64,000 nucleotides of DNA from assembly GCF_003432075.1 (NCBI RefSeq), contig NZ_QWBU01000004.1:124001-188000 (forward strand), given 5' to 3'. Every line of letters begins with the position of its first letter. Positions within the stretch are counted from its first letter, which is position 1. Source of the stretch: Shinella sp. WSJ-2. Its GTDB lineage: Bacteria > Pseudomonadota > Alphaproteobacteria > Rhizobiales > Rhizobiaceae. The translations under genes were made by a program, and so were the position numbers. This document shows, one piece after another, positions 53,843-62,665 of this stretch. The notes under the pieces were generated by a model, which worked only from the letters and a program-made list of their open reading frames with translations, did no database searches and had not been told where the DNA came from.

Positions 53843-53853
53843 TAGAAAATCTA
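53843..53853. promoter_or_regulatory. TAGAAAATCTA site upstream of the SDR gene
   Basis: A TAGA-N3-TCTA dyad about 90 bp before the SDR start, just outside the LysR coding end. The core TAGAAAATC also occurs twice in the LysR/oxidase divergent region, so it is a candidate LysR-protein target. Confidence 0.45.
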
Positions 53854-53858
53854 TTGCA

Positions 53859-54764
53859 TCAGATACCTTTGAACGCCGCACTCTCCTGCAGAAGCCAGGT
53901 GCGCACGGCATGGACGGAGGCGGCATGCCGGGATTTTCGCGGCGCGACGACATAGAAATCCACGCCGACCCGCAATTGCGTGCCGAACAAGGGCACGAGA
54001 CGGCCGGCCGCGATATCCTCCTCGATGAAGAAGCTGCTGGCGAGCGCCAGCCCCTGCCCGCCGATCGCCGCCTCCAGTGCAAGCGACGTCTGGTTGAAGC
54101 GGATGTTCTTCGCCGCCATGATCGGTGCGGCCTGCCCCATGGCAAGCTCCAGGAATTGCGGCCAGAAATTATGCGCGTCGTGCAACAGGGCATATCGGTC
54201 GAGATTGCCGGGCAACTCCGGAGGGCCAAATTTATCGATGAGCAGCGGGCTGCCGAGTGCAATCACGACATGTTCGAAGAGCAGATCCGCCTGCAGCCCG
54301 GGTCCGAAAGGGGGGCGGCCGTAGCGCACGGCGAGATCGACGGCATCCGTCTGAAAATTGGCGATCCTATCGGTGGCGAGGATGCGCAGATCGATGTCGG
54401 GATGCGCCGCGGTGAAGTCCGGCAGGCGCGGGATCAGCCATTTCGAAGCGAAGGTCGGGGTGACGCTGATGGTGAGATGCTGCGGCTCGGGCCGCAGGGT
54501 CTCCGTCGCCTCGGAGATCAGTTCGAAGGCGCGGCGGATGCTGCCAACATAGCTGCGGCCCGCCTCGGTCATCGCCAGGGCTCTGGGGTGGCGTTCGAAA
54601 AGCTTCAGGCCGAGTTCTGCCTCCAGTCCGCGGATCTGCTGCGCCACCGCGCCCTGCGTCACACCAAGCTCCTCCGCCGCGAGCCGGAAATTCAGATGCC
54701 GCGTCACGACTTCGAAGACGCGCACGCCGTTGAGTGACGGCAATTTTCCGATGCGGTCGGCCAT
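53859..54764 (-). CDS. LysR-family transcriptional regulator (GcvA-like)
   Basis: A 301-residue regulator. The N-terminal helix-turn-helix is LNFRLAAEELGVTQGAVAQQIRGLEAELGLKLFERHPRALAMTEAGR; the C-terminal co-inducer-binding domain starts near residue 92 (HLTISVTPTFASKWLIPRL, AVDLAVRYGRPPFG). It resembles GcvA and AmpR in the GVTQGAVAQQI helix. It is divergent from the FMN-binding gene and precedes the SDR gene. The three share TAGAAAATC sites, so it probably controls both. The ATG at 54764 starts the conserved domain. Confidence 0.88.
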   Translation of the reverse strand: MADRIGKLPSLNGVRVFEVVTRHLNFRLAAEELGVTQGAVAQQIRGLEAELGLKLFERHPRALAMTEAGRSYVGSIRRAFELISEATETLRPEPQHLTISVTPTFASKWLIPRLPDFTAAHPDIDLRILATDRIANFQTDAVDLAVRYGRPPFGPGLQADLLFEHVVIALGSPLLIDKFGPPELPGNLDRYALLHDAHNFWPQFLELAMGQAAPIMAAKNIRFNQTSLALEAAIGGQGLALASSFFIEEDIAAGRLVPLFGTQLRVGVDFYVVAPRKSRHAASVHAVRTWLLQESAAFKGI

Positions 54765-54804
54765 GACGGGAATCCGAACAAAGAGAAGGGCTTCCCTCAT
54801 AACA

Positions 54805-54869
54805 GATTTTCTATCGCATGGGAAAAGAGGAACTCTTTCGACAGCATCCGGGCTGCATGCTAGAAAATC
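54805..54869. promoter_or_regulatory. Inverted TAGAAAATC sites in the LysR/oxidase divergent region
   Basis: GATTTTCTA at 54805-54813 and its exact complement TAGAAAATC at 54861-54869 flank the divergent promoters. A further TTTTC/GAAAA pair lies at 54807-54825. Such paired sites suit LysR tetramers that bend promoter DNA. Confidence 0.5.
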
Positions 54870-54894
54870 GCAAACACATGCAGCGGAGCAGATC

Positions 54895-55458
54895 GTGACG
54901 GCAACCCTTCTGGCGAAAATCTGGGACCAGCTCGGCGCTGCCGCGACCAGCCGCTCGCCGTTCAACTTCCTCCAGCTTGCCACAGCGGGGCTCGACGGCG
55001 CGCCGCAGCTTCGCACCATCGTGCTGAGGCGCTGCGATGCCACCAACGGAACGCTATCTTTCATCACCGACATGCGCTCTCCAAAAATCCGGGAGATCCG
55101 CAACGATCCGCGTGTTTCTCTTGTCGGCTTCGATCCAGCCGCGTCGGTTCAGTTGCGCCTTTCCGGTGTCGCCGCAATCAGTGACGATGAAGCGGAAAAG
55201 CTGGAGATGTGGCAATCGCTCCGGGAAAGAACGCTGATCCTGTTCGACGCGCCGCATGCGCCGGGAACCGTTCTCGACGACAGCGGCCAGCCGTTGCAGG
55301 CCGGCGAACCGTCGGATGAAGAGCCCTACGCGCGTTTTGCGCTCATCACCGTGACGCTGAACCGGCTCGAATGGCTCGACCTGTCCCCGGCAAACCACGT
55401 CCGCTGCGCGTTCGAACGGCAAGGGACTACTTGGCACGGCGCATGGCTTGCGCCGTGA
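54895..55458 (+). CDS. Pyridoxamine 5'-phosphate oxidase-like FMN-binding protein
   Basis: A 187-residue split-barrel protein of the Alr4036/PNPOx type. The N-terminal FMN-binding strand set is FNFLQLATAGLDGAPQLRTIVLRR, followed by SFITDMRSPKIREI and a C-terminal HVRCAFERQ end. It should bind FMN and reduce or oxidise a small molecule; true PNPOx activity is not assured. The GTG at 54895 has GCGGAGC seven bases before it; in-frame starts further left would overlap the LysR gene. It is divergent from the LysR gene. Confidence 0.75.
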   Translation: MTATLLAKIWDQLGAAATSRSPFNFLQLATAGLDGAPQLRTIVLRRCDATNGTLSFITDMRSPKIREIRNDPRVSLVGFDPAASVQLRLSGVAAISDDEAEKLEMWQSLRERTLILFDAPHAPGTVLDDSGQPLQAGEPSDEEPYARFALITVTLNRLEWLDLSPANHVRCAFERQGTTWHGAWLAP

Positions 55459-55473
55459 ATTAACGTTGGCGCG

Positions 55474-55980
55474 TCATTTCCACTCGTAGGCCTTCGCCGA
55501 TTTATACGGACGTTCGGAGATGAAGGCCGCGGAGTTTTCCGCCTTCGCGACATACTCCGCGGCATCCGCCTCGTCGTTGAACCCGACGAAGACCATCAGC
55601 ATAGAGCGCGCGGCCGGATGCCCCTTCTTGCGATAGGAGAAGTTGACGGCGCAGTGCGGGTATTGCGTATCGAGCGCCTGCGCCGCCTCGCCGGTCAGGG
55701 CGATGAACTGGCCGAGCGCAAAGAAACGGTCGATAGCGGCGAAGGCCGCGGCCTGCGAAATCTGGCGGTTGGCGTCGTCTGCACTCGGGCGGCCGTAATA
55801 AAGACTGTCCGTCTGGCCCTTGCGGCGCTTCGTCTCGTAGACGACGAGACTGCCGGCCGCCGCCAGTTCCAGACGCATGTCGAAGGTCTGGAAGAGATCG
55901 GGATTGCGATCCAGTTGCGCAAACAGGGTACGCAGTTCCGCGATAGCATCGGCGTAGAAAGAAACGGGCATCGGCTTCAT
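55474..55980 (-). CDS. Hypothetical protein, unknown family
   Basis: A 168-residue soluble protein, rich in Ala and Phe, with an opening PVSFYADAIAELRTLF and an acidic middle. No motif or signal peptide is visible and I do not recognise the family. The ATG at 55980 has no strong ribosome-binding site; ATG 55971 is an alternative. Its stop is 15 bp from the convergent FMN-protein stop. Confidence 0.6.
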   Translation of the reverse strand: MKPMPVSFYADAIAELRTLFAQLDRNPDLFQTFDMRLELAAAGSLVVYETKRRKGQTDSLYYGRPSADDANRQISQAAAFAAIDRFFALGQFIALTGEAAQALDTQYPHCAVNFSYRKKGHPAARSMLMVFVGFNDEADAAEYVAKAENSAAFISERPYKSAKAYEWK

Positions 55981-56033
55981 CCGGTCACAAAGTGCCGTCT
56001 GCCTAGCATGCAGGTCTCCGGCAGCAAACCGCT

Positions 56034-56786
56034 TTAAGCGCTATCGCGCCGAAAACCCTCACTGGCGGTCAAAAGACCCCGCGTATAGTCCTGAGTTACC
56101 CTACGGGCGGCGAGATCGTCGGAAGCGAGCTCTTCCACGGCACGGCCGCTCTGCATGACCATCAGCCGGTCGCACATATGTGTGACGACCGCGAGGTCGT
56201 GGCTGACCATGACGAAGGTGAGGTTGCGGGTTGCGCGCAGCTGTTCGAGCAGGTTCAACACTTCCGCCTGCACTGAGGCATCGAGCGCCGAGGTCGGCTC
56301 GTCGAGCAGCAGGATGGAGGGTTCGAGGATCAGCGCACGGGCAATCGCCACACGCTGGCGCTGGCCGCCGGACAGCTGGTGCGAATAGCGGAATCGGAAG
56401 CTCGCACCGAGCCCCACCTCGTCGAGCGCCCGCACGATGCGACCCTCGGTATCGGCAAAACCATGGATCGCCAGCGGTTCCAGCAGCAAGCGGTCGACCG
56501 TCTGGCGCGGATGCAGCGAGCCGTAGGGGTCCTGAAAGACCATCTGGACCTTGCGGTAAAAGGCCTTGTCGCGCTTGGCTCCGAGCTTTTGGCCATCGAC
56601 GGCGATGGTGCCGGACGAGACGGGCGCAAGCCCGGCGACGGCGCGTAGCAGCGTCGATTTCCCCGAGCCGGATTCACCGACGAGACCGAAGGATTCGCCC
56701 GGCGCAACCGTCAGGCTGACATCGTCGAGCGCCACGAATTCGTCGTACTCGACGCTGAGGCCGTCTATGGCGAGAGCCGGCGTCAT
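56034..56786 (-). CDS. Peptide-type ABC transporter ATP-binding protein (DppF-like)
   Basis: A 250-residue ATPase. Walker A is GESGSGKST near residue 40, the signature is HQLSGGQRQRVAIARALI, and Walker B is ILLLDEPTSALDASVQ. The C-terminus is shorter than in many DppF proteins but keeps the YTRGLL of the oligopeptide family. It pairs with the DppD-like ATPase, whose stop overlaps its ATG (ATGA). The operon likely imports peptides or similar nickel/opine-type solutes. Confidence 0.88.
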   Translation of the reverse strand: MTPALAIDGLSVEYDEFVALDDVSLTVAPGESFGLVGESGSGKSTLLRAVAGLAPVSSGTIAVDGQKLGAKRDKAFYRKVQMVFQDPYGSLHPRQTVDRLLLEPLAIHGFADTEGRIVRALDEVGLGASFRFRYSHQLSGGQRQRVAIARALILEPSILLLDEPTSALDASVQAEVLNLLEQLRATRNLTFVMVSHDLAVVTHMCDRLMVMQSGRAVEELASDDLAARRVTQDYTRGLLTASEGFRRDSA

Positions 56787-57616
56787 GTTCTCCACTCCGG
56801 TTTGCGGTCGAGCACCGGCAACGGATGCCGATCCGCACCGATCTCGGGCATGCAATTGAGCAGGCCGCGCGTATAGGGGTGCTGCGCCTGGGAGAGCTTT
56901 GCCGCCGGCAGCTCCTCGACGATGCGGCCGGCATACATGACGATGACGCGGTCGCAGAAGGAGGACACGAGACGCAGGTCATGCGAGATGAAGATCAGCC
57001 CCATGCCGCGCTCGGCGACGAGGCGATTGAGGATATCAAGCACGTCGAGTTGCACCGTCACGTCGAGCGCCGAGGTCGGCTCGTCGGCGATCAGCAGTTC
57101 GGGGCCGGCGATCAGCATCATGGCGATCATCGCGCGCTGGCCCATGCCGCCGGAGACTTCGTGCGGGTAGAGATCGAAGACGCGCTCGGGATCGCGGATC
57201 TGCACGGCGGCGAGCATGTCGAGCGCGCGCTTGCGGGCCTCCGCTCTGCCGACCGGCTCGTGCGTGCGCAACGTCTCGACGATCTGCCGGCCGATGGTCA
57301 TGACCGGGTTCAGCGAATATTTCGGATCCTGCAGGATCATTGCGATGCGCTTGCCGCGCAGCGCGCGCCGCTCGGCTTTCGAGGCCTTGAGGAGATCGAT
57401 GCCATTGAAGTCCAGCCGTTTGGCATCGATGATACCGTGTTCGGCGGTGAGCCCCATGATGGCGCGGCCGGTCTGCGACTTGCCGGAGCCGCTCTCACCG
57501 ACGATGCCGAGCCGCTCGCGGCCGAGTGTGAAGGACACGCCGCGCACCGCCTCGATGACACCCGTGCGTGTCGGGAAGGTGACGCGCAGGTCTTCGACGT
57601 TGAGAAGCGCACTCAT
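56783..57616 (-). CDS. Peptide-type ABC transporter ATP-binding protein (DppD-like)
   Basis: A 277-residue ATPase. Walker A is GESGSGKSQ near residue 38, where the last Thr/Ser is Gln as often in DppD; the signature VSGGMGQRAMIAMM and Walker B LLIADEPTSALD are present. The C-terminus has the HPYTRGLLNCMPE region of the family, without the usual four-cysteine cluster clearly seen. Its ATG overlaps the permease stop. Confidence 0.88.
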   Translation of the reverse strand: MSALLNVEDLRVTFPTRTGVIEAVRGVSFTLGRERLGIVGESGSGKSQTGRAIMGLTAEHGIIDAKRLDFNGIDLLKASKAERRALRGKRIAMILQDPKYSLNPVMTIGRQIVETLRTHEPVGRAEARKRALDMLAAVQIRDPERVFDLYPHEVSGGMGQRAMIAMMLIAGPELLIADEPTSALDVTVQLDVLDILNRLVAERGMGLIFISHDLRLVSSFCDRVIVMYAGRIVEELPAAKLSQAQHPYTRGLLNCMPEIGADRHPLPVLDRKPEWRT

Positions 57617-58530
57617 TGGCCGCTCCCACGCGGATCGAGCGCATCGCGCAGGCCGTCGCCGAGCAGGTTGAAGCCGAGGCTGACGATGAGAATGGCGACA
57701 CCTGGAGCGGCGGCCACCCACCATTGATCGAGGATGAAGCGGCGGCCCGAGGCGATCATCGCGCCCCATTCCGGCAGCGGCGGCTGCGCGCCAAGGCCGA
57801 GGAAGCCAAGACCAGCGGCCGTCAGGATGATGCCCGCCATGTCGAGCGTCACGCGCACGATGAGCGAGGAGATGCAGAGCGGCATGATATGACGCAGCAC
57901 AATGCGCCAGGGGGATGCGCCTATCAGCTGCACCGCCTGAATGTAGTCGGAATTGCGCACTGTCAGCGTCTCGGCGCGGGCAATGCGGGCATAGGGTGGC
58001 CACGAGGTGATAGCAATGGCGATGATGGCGTTGCCGATGCCCGGCCCGAGCGCGGCAACGAAGGCGAGCGCCAGAACGAGTTTAGGAAACGCTAGGAAGA
58101 TATCGGTGATACGCATCAGCACCGCATCCACCCAGCCGCCCGCATAGCCGGCAACCGTGCCAACGAGAAGGCCGATGGGTGCAGCGATGACCGCGACCAG
58201 CAGAACGACCTGTAAGGTCAGCCGCGAACCGTAGATGAGGCGCGAGAGGATGTCGCGGCCTTGGTCGTCCGTGCCGAGCCAGTGAACCGACCCCGGCGGC
58301 AGCAGCCGCGCCTTGGCAAGATCGCCGATATAAGGCGAATGGGGCGCGAGCAACGGCGCGAAGATCGCCAGGAAGACGAGGCCGAGAATGATGACGAGGC
58401 CGATGACGGCGAGCTTGTTGGCGGTGAACCGCCGCCAGGCGACATAGGCGCGGCCGAGCCGCGCCTGAAGGCGCGATTGCGGCCTGTCGGTCAGGAGCCA
58501 TTCGCGGCGGGTCATGGTGGTCTCGCTCAT
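57613..58530 (-). CDS. Peptide-type ABC permease (DppC-like)
   Basis: A 305-residue permease. A long basic N-terminus is followed by helix 1 (VIGLVIILGLVFLAIFAPLLA) and the binding-protein-dependent domain with the EAA-type loop YIQAVQLIGASPWRIVLRHIMP. It works with the DppB-like permease encoded just upstream; the ATG overlaps that gene's stop codon. Confidence 0.9.
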   Translation of the reverse strand: MSETTMTRREWLLTDRPQSRLQARLGRAYVAWRRFTANKLAVIGLVIILGLVFLAIFAPLLAPHSPYIGDLAKARLLPPGSVHWLGTDDQGRDILSRLIYGSRLTLQVVLLVAVIAAPIGLLVGTVAGYAGGWVDAVLMRITDIFLAFPKLVLALAFVAALGPGIGNAIIAIAITSWPPYARIARAETLTVRNSDYIQAVQLIGASPWRIVLRHIMPLCISSLIVRVTLDMAGIILTAAGLGFLGLGAQPPLPEWGAMIASGRRFILDQWWVAAAPGVAILIVSLGFNLLGDGLRDALDPRGSGQ

Positions 58531-59594
58531 CGGGACCTCGTTCGGGGATCGAGCATGCGGTAGAGCACGTCGGAGAGCAGGTTGATGGCGATGAAGACGG
58601 AGCCGATGACGATGGTGCCGCCGAGCACCGCGTTCATGTCGGCGTTTTGCAGGGAATTGGTGATGTAGAGGCCAAGGCCCGGCCAGGCGAAGACGGTCTC
58701 CGTCAGCACCGAGCCTTCGAGCAGGCCGGCATAGGACAGCGCGATGACGGTGACGAGTGGCACCGCCGCATTGCGCAAGGCATGGCCCCAGATGATGCGG
58801 GTCTCCGACAGGCCCTTGGCGCGCGCCGCGACGATATATTCCTGGCCAAGCTCGTTCAGCATGAAGGAGCGCGTCATGCGGCTGATATAGGCGAGCGAGA
58901 AATAGCCGAGCAGTGAAGCCGGCAGGATGATGTGCGAGACGATATCTCGGAAGGCCGCCCAATCACGATTGAGGATCGCATCGAGCAGGAAGAAGCCGGT
59001 GATCGGCGTAAACGTATATTCGAACACGACATCGATGCGGCCGGGGCCGGAAACCCAGCCGAGACGGGCATAGAAAACAAGCAGCGTCAGCAGGCCGAGC
59101 CAGAAGATCGGCACGGAATAGCCGACGAGCCCGATGATGCGGACCACCTGGTCGGTGAAACTGCCGCGCCGGACGGCGGCGAGAACGCCAAGCGGAACGC
59201 CGATCAGCGCACCGATGACCGTGCCGACGGTGGCAAGCTCCATCGTCGCTGGAAAGACCCGGCGGATATCGGTCATAACCGGATTTGTCGTCAGCACCGA
59301 GGTGCCGAAATCACCGCTCAGTACGCCCTTCATGTAAAGCCAGAACTGTTGGTAATAGGGCAAATCCAGCCCCATCTCCAGCCGCACGCGCTCGACGACA
59401 TGTGCAGGCGCCCGGTCGCCGACGATCGCCAGCACCGGATCAATCGGCACGACGCGGCCGATGAAAAAGGTTACGGCGAGCAGGCCAAGATAAGTGGTGG
59501 CGACGACCACGAGGAAACCCGCCACCGATTTCAGCCTCGCGGAGGCGCGCCGATTGGCGCGCCTTGCAGACTTCTGACTTGCAACAGCGCTCAA
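58527..59594 (-). CDS. Peptide-type ABC permease (DppB-like)
   Basis: A 355-residue permease with an unusually basic N-terminal extension (about 20 residues, RRANRRASARLK) before helix 1. The family loop is EYIVAARAKGLSETRIIWGHALRNAAVPLVTVIALSYAGLLEGSV. It forms the channel with the DppC-like permease. The start is a TTG at 59594 with GAAGGA eight bases before it. Confidence 0.88.
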   Translation of the reverse strand: MSAVASQKSARRANRRASARLKSVAGFLVVVATTYLGLLAVTFFIGRVVPIDPVLAIVGDRAPAHVVERVRLEMGLDLPYYQQFWLYMKGVLSGDFGTSVLTTNPVMTDIRRVFPATMELATVGTVIGALIGVPLGVLAAVRRGSFTDQVVRIIGLVGYSVPIFWLGLLTLLVFYARLGWVSGPGRIDVVFEYTFTPITGFFLLDAILNRDWAAFRDIVSHIILPASLLGYFSLAYISRMTRSFMLNELGQEYIVAARAKGLSETRIIWGHALRNAAVPLVTVIALSYAGLLEGSVLTETVFAWPGLGLYITNSLQNADMNAVLGGTIVIGSVFIAINLLSDVLYRMLDPRTRSR

Positions 59595-59611
59595 GGAGCT
59601 GGTCCTTCAGC

Positions 59612-61261
59612 TCACTGCTTGGTCACGGGCGCGAGGAAGTTCGTATCCATAGACGGACCGAGCTTATAGTTTTTCACCGAACCGCGCAGACCCGCCGCTT
59701 CGATCTGCTGGAAGATCATGACAAACGGGCTGGTTTCCAGCGCCTCCTGCTGCAGCTTCTGGTACATTTCGGCGCGCTTTCCGTTGTCGCGCTCCAGAAG
59801 CGCGGCCTTGGATTGCGCCGTCAGTTCGGGAATGTCCCAGGCATTGCGCCAGGCGAGCGTCTTGACCGAAGCGTCGTCGCCATTGTCAGGATTGGACGTG
59901 AAGGCCTCGCCGTTCGAGTTCGGATCCCAGTAGTCCATGCCCCACTGGCCGATATACAGATCATGGTTGCGGGCGCGGTATTTGGTCAGCGTCTGCTTAC
60001 CATCGCCAGGAATGATCTCGATCTTCACGCCGGCCTGTCCGGCTGTCTGCTGGAAGGATTCGGCAATGCCCGTCACCGGCTGCGTGTTGCGCACGTCGAA
60101 GGTCACGGAGAAGCCGTCCTTCAGGCCAGCCTTTTCCAAGAGTTCCTTGGCCTTCGCCACGTCGAACTTGTAGGGGCTCGCCTCCAGCGCGCCGAGCACG
60201 CCCTTGGCCTGATAGGTCTGGCGGATTTCGCCTATGCCCTTGAGCAGCGTCGAGCCGATCGCGTCATAGTCGACGAGATACTTGAAAGCCTCGCGCACCT
60301 CGGGCTTCGCAAGGTTGGCGTTCTTCTGGTTGAGGCTGATGTAATAGACCGTGCCCTTCGGCGCGCTGGTCGTCGCAAGATCGGCGTTCTTGGAGACGGC
60401 GTCGAGATCGCCCGGCTCCAGGTTGCGCGCGACATCGACGTCGCCGGCTTCCAGCATCAGGCGCTGCGTGGCGCTTTCCTTGACGTGGCGGTAGATGACG
60501 CGGGCGAGCGCGGGCTTTTCGCCGTAATAATTGTCGTTGCGTTCAAGCACGAGGATTTCATTGGCGCGCCAGTCGCGAATCTTGAACGGTCCGGAGCCGG
60601 CATAGTTGGTCTTTAGCCAGCCATAGCCGAAATCGGTGTCGTATTTGTATTCGTCGCTCGGCGTCTTCGTCTCGGCATGCTCCATCACCAGCTTCTTGTC
60701 GATGACGGCGCCGATGGTAGCGGTGAGGCAGTTCAGCACGAAGCTCGGCGCATAGGCCTTGTCGACGGTGAAGACGAAGGTGTTCTCGTCGGCGGCCTTG
60801 GCCTTTTCCGTGACATTATCGCCTGTCAGGCCGAACTGGGTCAGGATGAAGGCGGGGCTCTTGTCGAGCTTGACGGCGCGCTCGAAGGACCACGCGACAT
60901 CCTCGGCTGTGACGGGATTGCCGGAGGCGAACTTGATGCCCGGCTTCAGCTTGAACGTATAGGTGAGGCCGTCGTCGGACACGGTCCAGCTATCGGCAAC
61001 TCCGCCCTTGACCTTGGTCGTGTCGTTGATGTCGAGGCGCACCAGCATATCATAGGCGTTTCCGATGAATTCGGCCGGCGACAACTCGAAGGATTCTGCC
61101 GGATCGAGCGTGATCGTATCGTCGATCGCCCAGGCCTGGACGAGCGTATCGGCCGGCGTTTCGGCGAAGGCCGGCGCCATGCCGCCCGAGACGAGCAGCA
61201 GCGAGAAGGCAGCACCTGCGAGCAGCGGACGCATTCGGCTCGAAATCGTTTCCCTGTTCAT
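59612..61261 (-). CDS. Peptide-type ABC transporter substrate-binding protein (DppA-like)
   Basis: A 549-residue exported protein of SBP family 5. The signal peptide ends APAFA near residue 33. The mature part has the family signature EFIGNAYDMLVRLD, GLTYTFKLKPGIKFASGNPVTAEDVAWSFERAV, and PEVREAFKYLVDYDAIGSTLLKG. It captures peptides or related solutes for the DppBCDF-like proteins encoded downstream on the same strand, 17 bp from the next start. It is the first gene of the operon, and a dyad lies in its promoter. Confidence 0.9.
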   Translation of the reverse strand: MNRETISSRMRPLLAGAAFSLLLVSGGMAPAFAETPADTLVQAWAIDDTITLDPAESFELSPAEFIGNAYDMLVRLDINDTTKVKGGVADSWTVSDDGLTYTFKLKPGIKFASGNPVTAEDVAWSFERAVKLDKSPAFILTQFGLTGDNVTEKAKAADENTFVFTVDKAYAPSFVLNCLTATIGAVIDKKLVMEHAETKTPSDEYKYDTDFGYGWLKTNYAGSGPFKIRDWRANEILVLERNDNYYGEKPALARVIYRHVKESATQRLMLEAGDVDVARNLEPGDLDAVSKNADLATTSAPKGTVYYISLNQKNANLAKPEVREAFKYLVDYDAIGSTLLKGIGEIRQTYQAKGVLGALEASPYKFDVAKAKELLEKAGLKDGFSVTFDVRNTQPVTGIAESFQQTAGQAGVKIEIIPGDGKQTLTKYRARNHDLYIGQWGMDYWDPNSNGEAFTSNPDNGDDASVKTLAWRNAWDIPELTAQSKAALLERDNGKRAEMYQKLQQEALETSPFVMIFQQIEAAGLRGSVKNYKLGPSMDTNFLAPVTKQ

Positions 61262-61283
61262 TTCCGTTCCCCGTTCTTTGACG

Positions 61284-61313
61284 ATGACTCGGCATCCGAT
61301 GACCGGATGTCAT
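61284..61313. promoter_or_regulatory. Nested dyads upstream of the dppA-like gene
   Basis: CATCCG/CGGATG (61293-61298 with 61304-61309) lie inside an outer ATGAC/GTCAT pair (61284-61288 with 61309-61313). The site is 23 to 52 bp before the binding-protein ATG, a likely operator or promoter element. No adjacent regulator gene was found. Confidence 0.35.
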
Positions 61314-61482
61314 TTTCGTAAGTCAATCATACAATTGGCGGAAAAGACAACCCCTCTTTCTGGCCGTCCCCATCCATCGAAAACAGCCGCCCGAGAGCCA
61401 TGGATTTCGAGGCAAAACGTCTTTACTCCTTCCATGGACCGGAGCGCAGCCTGCGCCGGGTGCATGGAGTGAGGGGAAACGC

Positions 61483-61857
61483 ATGATTGTCGGAATAACG
61501 GTCCTGCTGGTCTTTCAATTGATCGGCGAAGTGGCGGCCTATTTTCTCGGCGGCTTCGTGCCTGGCCCGGTCATCGGCATGGCCATGATCGCCGTGGTGC
61601 TGACGCTGACCGGTGGCGTGAAGACGCTTCAACCGGCGCATCAGCAGACCCTGGAGACGTCGCGGTCCATCCTCGCCAATCTCGGCATCCTCTTCGTGCC
61701 GGCCGGCGTCGGCATCATCCAGCATCTCGATCTTATCCGCGACCGGGGTTTTGCGCTGCTCGCCATCGTGCTGCTGTCGACGGTAATCACGCTGACGGTG
61801 ACCGTCTGGGTCTTCATTCTGGTGAAGCGTCTGACCGGTTGCTACGCCGATGAATAG
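61483..61857 (+). CDS. CidA/LrgA-family membrane protein
   Basis: A 124-residue protein with four helices and the CidA/LrgA signature FVPGPVIGMAMI. Members resemble holins and, with LrgB partners, affect cell lysis or overflow-metabolite transport such as pyruvate. GAGGGG before the ATG supports the start. The gene ends 8 bp inside the LrgB gene, so both are translated together. Confidence 0.85.
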   Translation: MIVGITVLLVFQLIGEVAAYFLGGFVPGPVIGMAMIAVVLTLTGGVKTLQPAHQQTLETSRSILANLGILFVPAGVGIIQHLDLIRDRGFALLAIVLLSTVITLTVTVWVFILVKRLTGCYADE

Positions 61858-62548
61858 TGCGCTCTGGGTCTATCTCGCCACCTCTCCCCTGCTCTGGCTG
61901 GCGGGAACGCTGGTTGTCTGGCTGGCCGCAACCGCCATTGCGGGCCTGCGTCCCGGCAATCCCTTGCTCAATCCGATCATGCTGACGATCGCCGTCATCG
62001 CCATGGTACTCTGCCTCGCCGGTATCGATTACAAGACCTATTTCGAGGGCGCGCAGTTCATCCATTTTCTGCTCGGGCCGGCGACCGTCGCGCTCGGCAT
62101 TCCGCTTTACGAAAAGCTCTCGCTGGTGAAGAGCAATCTGGTGCCGATGCTCGCCGCCCTCATTGCCGGCAGCCTCACCGCCGTCGGCGCGACGGTCTTC
62201 TTCGCCCATCTTCTCGGCTTCTCCTCGTCCGTCGTCGCGTCGCTTGCGCCGAAATCCACCACGGCGGCCGTCGCTATGGCGATTTCCTCCGGCCTCAACG
62301 GCGATCCGGCGCTGACCGCCGCCGTCGTCGTGCTCACCGGCATCTGCGGCGCCATCATCGTCACACCGATGATGAACGCCATGCGCATCAAGGACTACAG
62401 CGCCCGCGGCTTTGCCGTCGGCCTTGCCTCGCACGGCATCGGCACTGCGCGCGCCTATTCCGTGGATCCGGTCGCGGGTCTGTTTTCCGGCATCGCCATG
62501 GGCCTCAACGCCGTCCTGACCTCGCTGATCGTCCATCTCTTCCTCTAA
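61850..62548 (+). CDS. LrgB-family membrane protein
   Basis: A 232-residue protein with about six to seven helices. It has the LrgB signature FIHFLLGPATVALGIPLYE and the conserved LAPKSTTAAVAMAIS and ASHGIGTARA segments. It partners the preceding LrgA protein; the pair is thought to control murein hydrolase activity or to carry small carboxylates. Confidence 0.88.
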   Translation: MNSALWVYLATSPLLWLAGTLVVWLAATAIAGLRPGNPLLNPIMLTIAVIAMVLCLAGIDYKTYFEGAQFIHFLLGPATVALGIPLYEKLSLVKSNLVPMLAALIAGSLTAVGATVFFAHLLGFSSSVVASLAPKSTTAAVAMAISSGLNGDPALTAAVVVLTGICGAIIVTPMMNAMRIKDYSARGFAVGLASHGIGTARAYSVDPVAGLFSGIAMGLNAVLTSLIVHLFL

Positions 62549-62665
62549 CCGCAGCGAAGGCGGCGCCCATAGACGTCTCCAGCCAAGAGCCTGCTTGATC
62601 TTCGGCCGCTTTGCTGACAGGAGCCGGGAGGTGCGGACGATCGGGTCGGCACCGTCAGGAGGCCG

